The notes under the pieces are model-generated. The model made no database searches. It worked only from the letters and a program-made list of their open reading frames with translations, and was not told where the DNA came from. A program made the translations under genes and the position numbers. A stretch of 64,000 nucleotides of DNA, from NCBI GenBank assembly GCA_027452165.1, contig DAIDGX010000024.1:62001-126000 (forward strand), written 5' to 3'. Shown here in pieces: positions 43,522 to 52,053 of the stretch; position 1 is the stretch's first letter; each line of letters opens with the position of its first letter. Origin of the DNA: Vulcanimicrobiota bacterium (GTDB lineage: Bacteria; Vulcanimicrobiota; Vulcanimicrobiia; Vulcanimicrobiales; Vulcanimicrobiaceae).

Positions 43522-43570
43522 ATGCCAGTATTCTAGACATTATCCCGATTAATGGCTAGAATACTGGCAT
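43522..43570. promoter_or_regulatory. HipB operator: 15-bp perfect inverted repeat
   Basis: ATGCCAGTATTCTAG (43522-43536) and CTAGAATACTGGCAT (43556-43570), with 19 nt between. The arms are exact reverse complements. The right arm overlaps the hipB start codon at 43569. A repeat of this size directly at the start of a HipB-type gene is expected for dimer binding and autorepression; the spacer is AT-rich, suited to a -10 element. Confidence 0.85.
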
Positions 43571-43880
43571 GGCCAGAACGACCGCCGTGCTGCTCCCGCG
43601 CCTTCAGCGCCGCTTGGAAAAGCTCGGCGAACGCCTCCGCGCGGCGCGGCAGCGTCGCGGGCTTCCGGCTGCGCTCGTCGCGGAGCGCGCGGGCATGTCG
43701 CTCATGACGCTGCGCGGGATCGAGAAGGGTCGACCGGGAGCGACGCTCGGCGGGTACGCCGCCGTGCTGCACGTACTCGGCCTCGACGCGGATCTCGATG
43801 CGGTGGCGGCGGCAGATCCCCTCGGGCGCGAGCTCCAAGACGCACACCTCAAGCGCCGACAGCGAGCATCGACCCGATGA
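43569..43880 (+). CDS. hipB: HipB-like antitoxin, XRE-type HTH
   Basis: 103 residues. The HTH is residues about 20-75: RLEKLGERLRAARQRRGLP, then ALVAERAGMSLMTLRGIEKG with the recognition helix, and the SLDAxL-like tail. A basic C-terminus follows. It overlaps the toxin start by four bases (ATGA). The right arm of the operator covers its first codons, so it likely represses its own transcription, as HipB does in E. coli. The start is decided by the family beginning and the operator. Confidence 0.8.
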   Translation: MARTTAVLLPRLQRRLEKLGERLRAARQRRGLPAALVAERAGMSLMTLRGIEKGRPGATLGGYAAVLHVLGLDADLDAVAAADPLGRELQDAHLKRRQRASTR

Positions 43881-45121
43881 TCGGGCGCGAGATCGCCGTC
43901 TACGCCGATTGGTCGGCAGATCGCGCCCCAGCCCGTCTCGGAACTTTGCAAAGCCGAACCGGGCGAAACACCGAGATTTTCTCGTTCGCATTTGCCGACG
44001 ACGCCCTCGACGATCCGCGCCTCAAACGGCAGCATCTCGATCCCGACATCGCGCTCTTTCCCGGACCTCAATATCCGCGCGACGACCGCGCGCTCTTCGG
44101 CATGTTCGCTGACTCGTGCCCCGATCGCTGGGGACGACGTTTGATCGATCGGAGCTTCGCGCGCCGGCGGCGTGCTGGAGAACTTCCGTCGAGCGCGCGC
44201 CCGACGGAGTCCGATTATCTTCTCGGCGTGCACGACGCGTTTCGATCCGGCGCGCTGCGCTACAAGCTCAATGATGAGGGCGCGTTTCTTGCAAACGATC
44301 TGCCCGATGCGGCTCCTCCGTTCGTACGTCTGCGCGAACTCGAGGCTGCGAGCCGGGCGCTGGAGCGCGATACCGATGACGATCCGCAACTCGACGAGCA
44401 GCTGCAGTTGCTGCTCGCTCCGGGCGCATCGCTTGGCGGCGCTCGACCGAAAGCGAGCGTCTGCGATCCGCAAGGAAACCTTTGGATCGCGAAGTTTCCG
44501 AGTCACAACGATCGCTACGATACCGGAGCGTGGGAGTATGTCACCCATCGACTCGCCGGGCGCTGCGGTATTCGCGTTGCGGAGGCTCATGCACGGCGCT
44601 TCGGTGATGCCGGACACACGTTTCTCGTTCGGCGCTTCGATCGCGATGGACCGGCGCGACGGATCCACTTTGCGTCGGCGATGACGCTGACGGGCCATAC
44701 GGACGGCGAACCCGCAACGTACCTCGAACTTGCCGACGTGATCGCCTCACAAGGTGCCGAAACGAAGAGCGATCTTCTCGAGCTGTGGACGCGCATCGCT
44801 TTCAACGTCATGGTCTCCAACACGGACGATCATCTGCGCAACCATGGTTTTCTCCTGACGCCGAACGGTTGGCGCCTCGCGCCTGCGTTCGACATGAACC
44901 CCAACCCCTCGGGCATCGGGCTCGCGCTCGATATCGACGAGAGCGACAACGCACTCGATATCGACCTCGTGCGATCGGTGGCAGAGTACTTTCGCGTCGG
45001 CGACGCAAAGGCGATCCTCGCGCGCCTCAAAGAACACATTTCGGCGTGGCGCGAGGTCGCGCGGGACCTTGGCTTATCACGAGGAGAGCAAGATGCAATG
45101 GAGCCAGCGTTTCGCCGATGA
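43877..45121 (+). CDS. hipA: HipA-family serine/threonine kinase toxin
   Basis: 414 residues. A HipA N-domain (EIAVYADWSADRAPARLG) is followed by the kinase core: GGARPKA (187-193), ATP-anchoring K206, NTDDHLRNHG (315-324, the catalytic loop) and PAFDMNP with the metal-binding Asp339. E. coli HipA phosphorylates glutamyl-tRNA synthetase and causes growth arrest. Neighbour: the 3' end runs 29 nt into the SDR start. Antitoxin lies upstream with a four-base overlap. Confidence 0.9.
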   Translation: MIGREIAVYADWSADRAPARLGTLQSRTGRNTEIFSFAFADDALDDPRLKRQHLDPDIALFPGPQYPRDDRALFGMFADSCPDRWGRRLIDRSFARRRRAGELPSSARPTESDYLLGVHDAFRSGALRYKLNDEGAFLANDLPDAAPPFVRLRELEAASRALERDTDDDPQLDEQLQLLLAPGASLGGARPKASVCDPQGNLWIAKFPSHNDRYDTGAWEYVTHRLAGRCGIRVAEAHARRFGDAGHTFLVRRFDRDGPARRIHFASAMTLTGHTDGEPATYLELADVIASQGAETKSDLLELWTRIAFNVMVSNTDDHLRNHGFLLTPNGWRLAPAFDMNPNPSGIGLALDIDESDNALDIDLVRSVAEYFRVGDAKAILARLKEHISAWREVARDLGLSRGEQDAMEPAFRR

Positions 45122-45968
45122 CTCTACGATGAGTACTGACGCGATTCTCGTTACCGGTGCTTCGACCGGAATCGGCCATGAAACGGCATTCCTTCTTGCG
45201 CAGCGCGGGTACACCGTGTTCGCGGGCGTGCGTAAAGAGGGCGACCGTGAGGCGCTCGAAGCCGAGCACCCGAACATCCGGCCGATCATTCTCGACGTCA
45301 CCGTCCCCGCCGACGTCGCGCGCGCGATCGAGACTATTCGCGAATCGGGCGCGACGTTGCGCGGGCTCGTGAACAACGCGGGCATCGCGGTTGCGGGTCC
45401 GCTCGAATTCCTACCGCTCGAATCGCTGCGCCATCAATTCGAAGTCAACGTGTACGGACCGATCGCGATGGCGCAGGCGGCGCTTCCGCTACTACGTGAG
45501 ACGCAGGGCCGCATCGTGGTGATCGGTTCGATCGCGGGGCGCATCTCGGCACCGTTCGTCGGCCCGTACAGCGCGTCGAAATCCGCGATCGCATCGCTCA
45601 CCGACGCGATGCGCATGGAACTCTCGCCAAGCGGCATTCGCGTGAGCCTGCTTGAGTTCGCCGCCGTGAAGACGCCGATCTGGGCGAAGGGGCGACGCGG
45701 CAAAGACGAGCTCGTCGCGAAGATGCCGCCGCAAGCGATGACCTATTACGGCAAGATCGTCAACGCCGTCGTCGCGCAGACCAAGCACGAAGAAAAGGTC
45801 GGCATGGAGCCGCGCGTGATCGCCGAGACCGTACTCCACGCACTGACCGACGCAAAGCCGCGTGAACGCTACGTCATCGGTCGTCAAGCAAAAATTCAAC
45901 GCGTCGTCGCGGCGCTGCCGGCACGCACGCGCGATCGTCTCATCAAGAAGGCGATGGGGCTAGACTGA
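45093..45968 (+). CDS. SDR-family oxidoreductase
   Basis: 291 residues from ATG at 45093, which has GAGGAG about 6 nt upstream inside the hipA 3' end. The alternative ATG at 45129 gives the typical N-terminus but lacks a ribosome-binding site. The motifs are canonical: TGASTGIG (Rossmann), NNAGIAVAG, and YSASKSAI with the catalytic Tyr-x3-Lys. Substrate unknown; members near this sequence reduce carbonyls with NADP(H). Transcription through hipBA may include it. Confidence 0.85.
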   Translation: MQWSQRFADDSTMSTDAILVTGASTGIGHETAFLLAQRGYTVFAGVRKEGDREALEAEHPNIRPIILDVTVPADVARAIETIRESGATLRGLVNNAGIAVAGPLEFLPLESLRHQFEVNVYGPIAMAQAALPLLRETQGRIVVIGSIAGRISAPFVGPYSASKSAIASLTDAMRMELSPSGIRVSLLEFAAVKTPIWAKGRRGKDELVAKMPPQAMTYYGKIVNAVVAQTKHEEKVGMEPRVIAETVLHALTDAKPRERYVIGRQAKIQRVVAALPARTRDRLIKKAMGLD

Positions 45969-46003
45969 GTGTTCCTATTGACTCCATGTGCTGCAATGAG
46001 CGC

Positions 46004-46603
46004 ATGATCGACCGTGAGATCGTCCTCGAATCCGAGGGCGTGCGCCTCGAACCGCTGCATTCGCGCCATCTATCTCAGATCGCGCGCGTCGGGAACGACC
46101 CCGCGCTCTGGGAATTGACCTACGGCGCGAACCCGTTCACGAACGACGCCGATACCACGCGTTGGTTTGCGGATGCGACGTGCACGCAGAACACGCTCGC
46201 CTTCGCGATCTTCGACCTGCACACGGGTGAGATCGCGGGCTCAACGCGCTATCTCGACATCCAACCCGTCAATCGCAAACTCGAGATCGGCTACACGTTT
46301 CTCGGGCGACGCTTCTGGCGCACGCACGTAAATACCGAGTGCAAGTATCTGCTCTTTACCTATGCCTTCGAGACATGGGGCGCGCAGCGCGTGCAGCTCA
46401 AGGGCGAAGCGATCAACGTGCGCTCGCGCAATGCGATGGAACGCATCGGCGCTACGTACGAAGGCACGCTGCGTTCGTTTCGCGTCAAACCTGATACGGG
46501 CGAGATTCGCGACACCTCGTTCTACAGCGTGATCGCACCGGAATGGCCGCGCGTGAAGGCTATGCTCGAGGGCCGAATCCGCGGTAGCCGCGCAACGGGA
46601 TGA
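46004..46603 (+). CDS. GNAT acetyltransferase (RimJ/RimL-like)
   Basis: 199 residues. Strand pattern EGVRLEPLHSRHL, then AGSTRYLDIQPVNRKLEIGYT and the acetyl-CoA signature QRVQLKGEAINVRSRNAME are those of RimJ/RimL and related GNATs. Probably acetylates a small molecule or a ribosomal-protein N-terminus. Its 3' end overlaps the convergent muconolactone-isomerase-like gene by 44 bases. Confidence 0.85.
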   Translation: MIDREIVLESEGVRLEPLHSRHLSQIARVGNDPALWELTYGANPFTNDADTTRWFADATCTQNTLAFAIFDLHTGEIAGSTRYLDIQPVNRKLEIGYTFLGRRFWRTHVNTECKYLLFTYAFETWGAQRVQLKGEAINVRSRNAMERIGATYEGTLRSFRVKPDTGEIRDTSFYSVIAPEWPRVKAMLEGRIRGSRATG

Positions 46604-46847
46604 GTTGCGCATCGATCATCGTTTTGGCGACGAGCGGCAGACGTTGGAGTTCTGAACGGGCGCTCTCGACCGACTCCGCCTCCATCATCAGACACGCACC
46701 CGGTACATCGTCGCGGCTCCACGCCGAGCGAACAATACCCTCGGCGTAGAGACGGCGTAACGCTTCGGCCTCGTCGTCGAGCAACGCTGCAAACTGGGTG
46801 TCGGTGAAGGCTTCGGTGCGACGGCGCAGGACGGCGAGTATCTGCAT
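46560..46847 (-). CDS. Muconolactone-isomerase-like (YciI superfamily) protein
   Basis: 95 residues, small ferredoxin-like alpha/beta fold. The family pattern is LLDDEAEALRRLYAEGIVRSAWSR, then LMMEAESVESARSELQRLPL, ending in YRGFGPR. Family members include muconolactone isomerase and uncharacterised YciI proteins. It stops inside the GNAT gene on the other strand. It is separated by one base from the DUF5069 gene before it, so the two are one unit. Confidence 0.65.
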   Translation of the reverse strand: MQILAVLRRRTEAFTDTQFAALLDDEAEALRRLYAEGIVRSAWSRDDVPGACLMMEAESVESARSELQRLPLVAKTMIDAQLIPLRGYRGFGPRA

Positions 46848-46848
46848 G

Positions 46849-47298
46849 CTATGCGTAATATGACGGGAACATGCGCCGATCATCCGCCTCGATGATGTCG
46901 ATGATGGTTTCGAGTTCGGGGTGCAATGCGAGCGTCTCGCGGTAATACTCGGCGAAGAACGCTGGATCGTGCGTATGCTTCGGCTTGATGCGGCGCAGGG
47001 TTTGGTTGAGCGCCGGGTACTGCGAAGGATCGGTGTGCTCGCGCAGCCAGGCCGCAACCTCGGCCTCGGTACCGGCGCGCGCGACGGCGTCACGCAGCTC
47101 CGCCACGGGAACACCGATGCGCTCTAAGACGAAGGTGGAGATGCCCTTTATCGGCCCGGCATCGATCACGTATTCGCCGGGATGGCCGCCCGGCAGCATG
47201 GCACGCAGTTTGTCGATGGTGCGCGGCATCAGCATCAGGCCGTCGAGTTCGTCGTAGCAACTGCGCGGTGGGCGCGTCCGTAGGTCGAGCGGTTCCAT
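46849..47298 (-). CDS. DUF5069 domain protein
   Basis: 149 residues. Complete DUF5069 pattern: MEPLDLRTRPPRSCYDELDG, LMPRTIDKLRAMLPGGHPGEYV, WLREHTDPSQYPALN. Paralogue of the protein at 5051-5515. Function unknown. It diverges from the UbiD gene by 59 nt. Confidence 0.85.
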   Translation of the reverse strand: MEPLDLRTRPPRSCYDELDGLMLMPRTIDKLRAMLPGGHPGEYVIDAGPIKGISTFVLERIGVPVAELRDAVARAGTEAEVAAWLREHTDPSQYPALNQTLRRIKPKHTHDPAFFAEYYRETLALHPELETIIDIIEADDRRMFPSYYA

Positions 47299-47357
47299 AC
47301 CGACATTAGTCGCGGCGGGCGGAACCGGGGCCTGCTTCCGCGTAGTTGCACCTTACC

Positions 47358-48872
47358 ATGCCGTTCGATACGTTGCGCGCGTACGTCGATGCGCTGCGCC
47401 GGGCAGGCGAGCTGCACGTCATCAGCGCCCCCGTCGATCCCTACCTCGAAATCGCCGAGATCACCGACCGCGTCGTTAAGGCCGGTGGCCCCGCACTGCT
47501 CTTCGAGAACGTGAAGGGGTCGAAGTTTCCGGTCCTCACCAACCAATTCGGCTCGCAACGCCGCATGGCGATGGCCTTCGATGCCAAGCGCTTGGACGAT
47601 GTCGCCGCGCGCTTACGCACGCTGATCGACCTCTCGCCGCCGGGGCCGTCGCTCGGCGAGAAGCTCGAGACGCTCAAACGTTTTGCGCCGCTTGCAAACG
47701 CGCTGCCGAAGATCGTGCGCGAAGGCTCGTGCCAAGACGTGGTGATCCGCACCCCCGATCTCACCAAACTGCCGGTGCTCACCACCTGGCCGATGGATGG
47801 CGGGCCGTTCATCACGCTGCCGCTCGTCATCACGAGCGATCCCAAAACCGGGCGGCCGAACGTCGGCATGTATCGCATGCAGCGGTACAACGCACGCGAG
47901 ACCGGCATGCACTGGCAGCGCCACAAGCAGGGCCGCGCGCACGCGCAAGCCTGGGGCGACAAGATTCCGGTCGCTGTCGCAATCGGCAGCGATCCGGCGC
48001 TCACCTATGCGGCCACCGCGCCGTTGCCGCCGGTGCTCGATGAGTTCGCGTTCGCCGGGCTCCTGCGCGGGAAACCGGTTCGCCTGGTGAAGGCGAAGAC
48101 GATCGACGTGAAGGTGCCCGCCGACGCTGAGTTCGTGTTGGAAGGGTACGTCGATAACACCGACCTGCGCACCGAGGGGCCGTTCGGCGATCATACGGGC
48201 GTGTACAGCTTGGCCGACCGCTTTCCCACCTTCAAGGTGACGTGCGTGACGCATCGGCGCAATCCGATCTACGCCGCGACCGTCGTCGGAAAACCACCGA
48301 TGGAGGATGCGTGGCTTGGCAAGGCCACCGAACGCCTCTTTTTGCCGCTGTTGCAGATGGTGCTCCCCGAAGTCGTCGATATGAATCTGCCGGTGGAAGG
48401 CGGCTTCCACAACCTCGCGATCGTGTCGATCAAAAAGCAGTATCCCGGCCACGCCAAAAAAGTGATGAACGCGCTCTGGGGACTCGGTCACATGATGATG
48501 CTCACGCGCATGCTCGTGATCGTCGATGCCGACATCGACGTGCAAGACACGCGTAGCGTTGCCTGGTTTGCCTTGAACAACCTTGCGCCGGAGCGCGACG
48601 TCGTCATGATGCCCGGCCCGGTGGACGATCTCGATCACGGCTCGTACAGCGTTGCGTACGGCACGAAACTCGGCATCGACGCCACGCGTAAGGGCGCAAG
48701 CGAAGGATATGTACGCGAGTGGCCGCCCGATATCGTGATGGACGGCAAAACCAAAGCGCTGGTGGATAAGCGCTGGAGAGAATACGGACTGGACCGCATC
48801 GGCAAGCTGCTCGTACCCGACGACTGGTCGGGGCAAGGGCCACGAGCCTTCGAACGGTTGCGCCGTGGTTAA
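47358..48872 (+). CDS. UbiD-family decarboxylase
   Basis: 504 residues. Uses prenylated FMN to decarboxylate aromatic or alpha,beta-unsaturated acids. Landmarks: GGPALLFENVKGSKFPVLTN, GMYRMQRYNARETGMHW (substrate/Mn region), EGPFGDHTGVYS with the catalytic Glu, and the terminal DDWSGQGPRAFE. ATG at 47358 chosen; a TTG four codons earlier is less likely. It overlaps the UbiA gene by 8 nt. A UbiX-like prenyl-FMN synthase is not in the window. Confidence 0.9.
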   Translation: MPFDTLRAYVDALRRAGELHVISAPVDPYLEIAEITDRVVKAGGPALLFENVKGSKFPVLTNQFGSQRRMAMAFDAKRLDDVAARLRTLIDLSPPGPSLGEKLETLKRFAPLANALPKIVREGSCQDVVIRTPDLTKLPVLTTWPMDGGPFITLPLVITSDPKTGRPNVGMYRMQRYNARETGMHWQRHKQGRAHAQAWGDKIPVAVAIGSDPALTYAATAPLPPVLDEFAFAGLLRGKPVRLVKAKTIDVKVPADAEFVLEGYVDNTDLRTEGPFGDHTGVYSLADRFPTFKVTCVTHRRNPIYAATVVGKPPMEDAWLGKATERLFLPLLQMVLPEVVDMNLPVEGGFHNLAIVSIKKQYPGHAKKVMNALWGLGHMMMLTRMLVIVDADIDVQDTRSVAWFALNNLAPERDVVMMPGPVDDLDHGSYSVAYGTKLGIDATRKGASEGYVREWPPDIVMDGKTKALVDKRWREYGLDRIGKLLVPDDWSGQGPRAFERLRRG

Positions 48873-49713
48873 GCTCTTCTTGAAAGAGATCCGCATCGAA
48901 CATACCCTCTTTGCGTTGCCGTTCGCCTACGTCGGCGCGGTGCTCGCGGCGCGCGGCATGCCGTCGTGGTGGGCGCTCGTGTGGATCACGCTTGCCGTTT
49001 TTGGCGCGCGTACCGCCGCAATGGCGGCCAATCGCTACTTCGACCGCGACATCGACGCGCGTAACCCGCGCACCGCACGACGTGCGCTTGCGAGCGGCGC
49101 GCTTGCCCCCGCCGTGATGCTGTGGGCGATCGCACTCGGCTTTGCATTGCTGCTCGTCGCCGCGTGGATGCTCAACCCGCTCTGCGTGAAACTCATGCCG
49201 GTTGCCGCGCTCGGCGTCCTCGTCTATCCGCTCTGCAAGCGCTTCACGTGGCTCGTGCATTTCGTGCTCGGAGCCGTCGATGGGCTCGCGCCGCTTGGTG
49301 CGTATATCGGCATCACCGGCCGCGTGAGCCCAAGCGCAATCTTCCTGTTCCTCGCCGTCACCGTGTGGGTGGCCGGATTCGACGTCGCCTATGCCCTTAT
49401 GGATCTCCCGACCGATCGCGAGCAGGGTATCAACTCGGTGCCCGCACGCTTCGGCGAACGCAGCGGGCGTTGGTTGCCGATCGCCCTCCACGTGGTCATG
49501 GCCGTATTCCTCGCGTTCACCGGCATCCTCGGCGACGCGGGTTGGCCATACTACGCGGGCGTGCTCGCCGCGGTGGCGGTGACCCTTTACGAGAACCGGT
49601 TATACGGCCTTGCCGAGAACGTCTTCGTGCTCAACGAACGCATTTTTACGGGCAACATGCTCTTCTCGGTCGCCTTCCTCGCAACGACTGTTGCGGGATA
49701 TATCGTACGATGA
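48865..49713 (+). CDS. UbiA-family prenyltransferase
   Basis: 282 residues with about nine helices. The two Asp-rich metal motifs are AANRYFDRDIDARNP and MDLPTDREQGINSVPARFG. These enzymes transfer a polyprenyl chain to an aromatic acceptor in the membrane. With UbiD next door the pair fits MqnL/MqnP of the futalosine menaquinone pathway or ubiquinone-type UbiD/UbiA steps. GTG start overlapping the upstream stop. Confidence 0.88.
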   Translation: MVKLFLKEIRIEHTLFALPFAYVGAVLAARGMPSWWALVWITLAVFGARTAAMAANRYFDRDIDARNPRTARRALASGALAPAVMLWAIALGFALLLVAAWMLNPLCVKLMPVAALGVLVYPLCKRFTWLVHFVLGAVDGLAPLGAYIGITGRVSPSAIFLFLAVTVWVAGFDVAYALMDLPTDREQGINSVPARFGERSGRWLPIALHVVMAVFLAFTGILGDAGWPYYAGVLAAVAVTLYENRLYGLAENVFVLNERIFTGNMLFSVAFLATTVAGYIVR

Positions 49714-50852
49714 TCTCGCGCGCGCACTTTCTGTATGCAGGCCTCGCGACGGGAATCGCGCCGGCCTTTCCACAAGCCGGCGTGTTGCAGCAATCGTCGA
49801 TCGGTGTAAACGTACCCTTGACGGGTCAATACGCCCCGTACGGAGCGCAGATCGTGGCAGGCGTGCAGGCCGCCGTCAATGAGACCAATCGCTACAATTC
49901 GACGCTAACGCGCGCGTGGGGCGTGCGCACGTTCGACGACCGCAACTCCGGCACCGTCGCAAGCTCGAACGTGTTCGTCGCCGCCTCGGACCCGAGCGTG
50001 GTCGGCATGGTAGGCGATCTTACCGCCGATGTGACGCTTGCGGCGCTCCCGCAATACGCCAACGCAAATTTTGCGATCGTGGTCCCGAGCGTCACGGCCG
50101 ACGTCATCACCGCGCGCGGTTACCGCAACGTGTTCCGCCTTCCGACGAGCGACACGAACGAAGGCATTCTCCTTGCGCGCGCGCTGCTCGATAAGCACAA
50201 CGGCACGAACGTCGTCGTGCTCGTGGTCGGCAGCGATTACGGTGCCGACGTGGCGAACGCGTTCATCGCCCAAGCCAAGGCACAACACCATACGGCCTCG
50301 CTCGTCACACTCGATGCGAACGAAGACCCGAAGAACTCGGCTGCGGTCGCGGTCGAACGTCATCCCTCGTTTGTTTTCCTGGCGGGCAAGCCCGAGGCGC
50401 TCGGCCCCGTCGCGACGACGATGCGCACGATGGGTTACACCGGTCCGTTTGCGGCGAGCGATGCGTTTTACACGGATCAAACCACGACGGCGTACGGGAA
50501 GGCGCTCGACGGAATGCTGGTTGCGTCGTCGCTCGCGCCGCTCGATCGTGTGCCGTCGGTCGCAGCGTATCTGCGCGACTTCGAGAACGACGTGGGCACC
50601 GTTAGCGCGTTCTCTGCCTATGGCTATGCCGCCGCGCAACTGATCATGCAGGCATCTGGCCGCATCAACGCCACGACCCGATTCCAAGTCCTCACCGAGC
50701 TCCAGCAGGGAGGCTCGTACAATCTGCTCGTCGGCCAGTACACCTTCAACTTCGCCGGAGACGCGACCGTACCGAACGTCTATCTCTTCCGCGTCACTTC
50801 CGGCGGCTTCGTTTACGACCGCCCGGCAATCGTTTCGGGATTCGTCGTGTGA
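49710..50852 (+). CDS. LivK-like ABC substrate-binding protein
   Basis: 380 residues. Short N-terminal hydrophobic segment that may be a signal peptide or anchor (the usual lipobox is absent). The periplasmic-binding fold of branched-chain amino-acid receptors is clear: IGVNVPLTGQYAPYGAQIVAGVQ, then VVPSVTADVITARG and SAFSAYGYAAAQLI. Ligand unknown. It overlaps ubiA by four bases (ATGA). No permease or ATPase genes are adjacent, so it may have another role such as a sensor or enzyme cofactor carrier. Confidence 0.8.
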   Translation: MISRAHFLYAGLATGIAPAFPQAGVLQQSSIGVNVPLTGQYAPYGAQIVAGVQAAVNETNRYNSTLTRAWGVRTFDDRNSGTVASSNVFVAASDPSVVGMVGDLTADVTLAALPQYANANFAIVVPSVTADVITARGYRNVFRLPTSDTNEGILLARALLDKHNGTNVVVLVVGSDYGADVANAFIAQAKAQHHTASLVTLDANEDPKNSAAVAVERHPSFVFLAGKPEALGPVATTMRTMGYTGPFAASDAFYTDQTTTAYGKALDGMLVASSLAPLDRVPSVAAYLRDFENDVGTVSAFSAYGYAAAQLIMQASGRINATTRFQVLTELQQGGSYNLLVGQYTFNFAGDATVPNVYLFRVTSGGFVYDRPAIVSGFVV

Positions 50853-50862
50853 GCGTGCGGTG

Positions 50863-51027
50863 CTACGCGCCGCGCCGCGAAAGCTCGTCTTCGGGCACGA
50901 TGCGTACGCGATGTGGTACCGGCGCTTTTGTCAGCGGCGCCGCATCGGTATCTTCGAGCGCAACGCAAAACCGCAGACGCCATGAGCCGAGCGTGATCGC
51001 GAAATTGGTTCCGAAAATCTCCATCAT
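50863..51027 (-). CDS. Small protein at the end of the GntR-ABC operon
   Basis: 54 residues. Tandem ATG codons, GGAGG about 8 nt upstream within the last codons of the permease, stop TAG at 50863. The protein reads MMEIFGTNFAITLGSW, then a middle rich in acidic and Pro residues, and PHRVRIVPEDELSRRGA at the end. No family known. It is directly downstream of the permease (3-nt gap), so it belongs to the operon started by the 36-residue peptide gene. Confidence 0.6.
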   Translation of the reverse strand: MMEIFGTNFAITLGSWRLRFCVALEDTDAAPLTKAPVPHRVRIVPEDELSRRGA

Positions 51028-51030
51028 TGT

Positions 51031-52053
51031 TTAGGCCTCCACGCGCCGCCACTGCCACACGGCGAGCGCTCCGTAGATTGCGAGAAGTGCGCACACCGCC
51101 GCGAAGCGTGGTGCGAAGGATGGGTCTGCGACCGAGAGGCTTCCGGTCGTCACCACGGTGTCCGCTGGACCGAAGCTTGCGTAGGTAAGCGGAATCGCGC
51201 GCATGATCGTCCATGCGATATCATGCACCGCGTTACCGACGATCGAACCCCCAAGGGAACTCGATCCGAGGCTCATGATCACAAGCAGGACCGGCCACGA
51301 AAGCCCGAGCACGGCCCCGTAGTTGCGGCGCATCGATGCCGTCGCTGCAGCCAGGAGCGCGTACCACGCGAGCGGCAAGCCCACGCTCATCATCAGCGCG
51401 TAGAACGAAAGCCCATCAAACTCGTAGTGCGGTAGTTGAAAGAGGGCCTGCACCGCGATTGCGGCCACGATGGCCATCCCGCCGGAGGCGAGGACGCCGA
51501 CCGCGTCCGCGCCCATCGTCTGTATTGCCATAGCGACGCGTCCGATGGGTTTGGTGAGCGAGATCTCCAGGTGCCCGGCATTCTCGCGAGCGAACGGGGC
51601 ACCGAGGATCGTCGCAACGATCAGGGCCACGAGCTCGGCGAATCCGATCAAGAAGAAGAACGGCGTCGGCGCGTTCGTGTACACGGTTGTCGTCGTAAAC
51701 TTCCCGTCGGTCGATTTTTGCACGCTCAGGCTGCCGAAGAGCACGCTGCTCACGTGCTCGTGAGGACCGGCAGGTTGGGTGACGACAATTTTTTCGCCTT
51801 CATAGCCGTGATTGTCGATGACGACACGCTCGCCTCGTGGTGAGATCAAGGTGGTGCGCACCGTTCCGTCGGGAAGCGTGCTCACGGTTTTTTTCGTACC
51901 CGCCTGCGTCTTGACGTCATTGATGATGGTATCCACCGTCGTTAGGTGAGCGACGCTTAGCCGTACGATGGCGGCGAGGAAAAACATGACCGCAAGCGCG
52001 ATTGCGATACCGCGCAGCGCATTTCGCACGCGCAGCCATTCAACGTAATTCAT
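51031..52053 (-). CDS. ABC-2-type permease of the GntR-ABC operon
   Basis: 340 residues. A short N-terminal helix, then an extracytoplasmic domain about 40-150, then six or so helices (FFLIGFAELVALIVATILG, and on to the C-terminus). The layout is that of ABC-2/YtrC-like permeases. It overlaps its ATPase by four bases. Probably exports a toxic compound or cell-wall antibiotic, as related GntR-regulated systems do, but the substrate is unknown. Confidence 0.75.
   Translation of the reverse strand: MNYVEWLRVRNALRGIAIALAVMFFLAAIVRLSVAHLTTVDTIINDVKTQAGTKKTVSTLPDGTVRTTLISPRGERVVIDNHGYEGEKIVVTQPAGPHEHVSSVLFGSLSVQKSTDGKFTTTTVYTNAPTPFFFLIGFAELVALIVATILGAPFARENAGHLEISLTKPIGRVAMAIQTMGADAVGVLASGGMAIVAAIAVQALFQLPHYEFDGLSFYALMMSVGLPLAWYALLAAATASMRRNYGAVLGLSWPVLLVIMSLGSSSLGGSIVGNAVHDIAWTIMRAIPLTYASFGPADTVVTTGSLSVADPSFAPRFAAVCALLAIYGALAVWQWRRVEA

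Noticed and set aside
50849-51034. 61-codon plus-strand frame after the LivK-like gene
   Set aside because: The opposite strand has a 54-codon gene with GGAGG and tandem ATG starts in the right place for the operon; the plus frame is its shadow.
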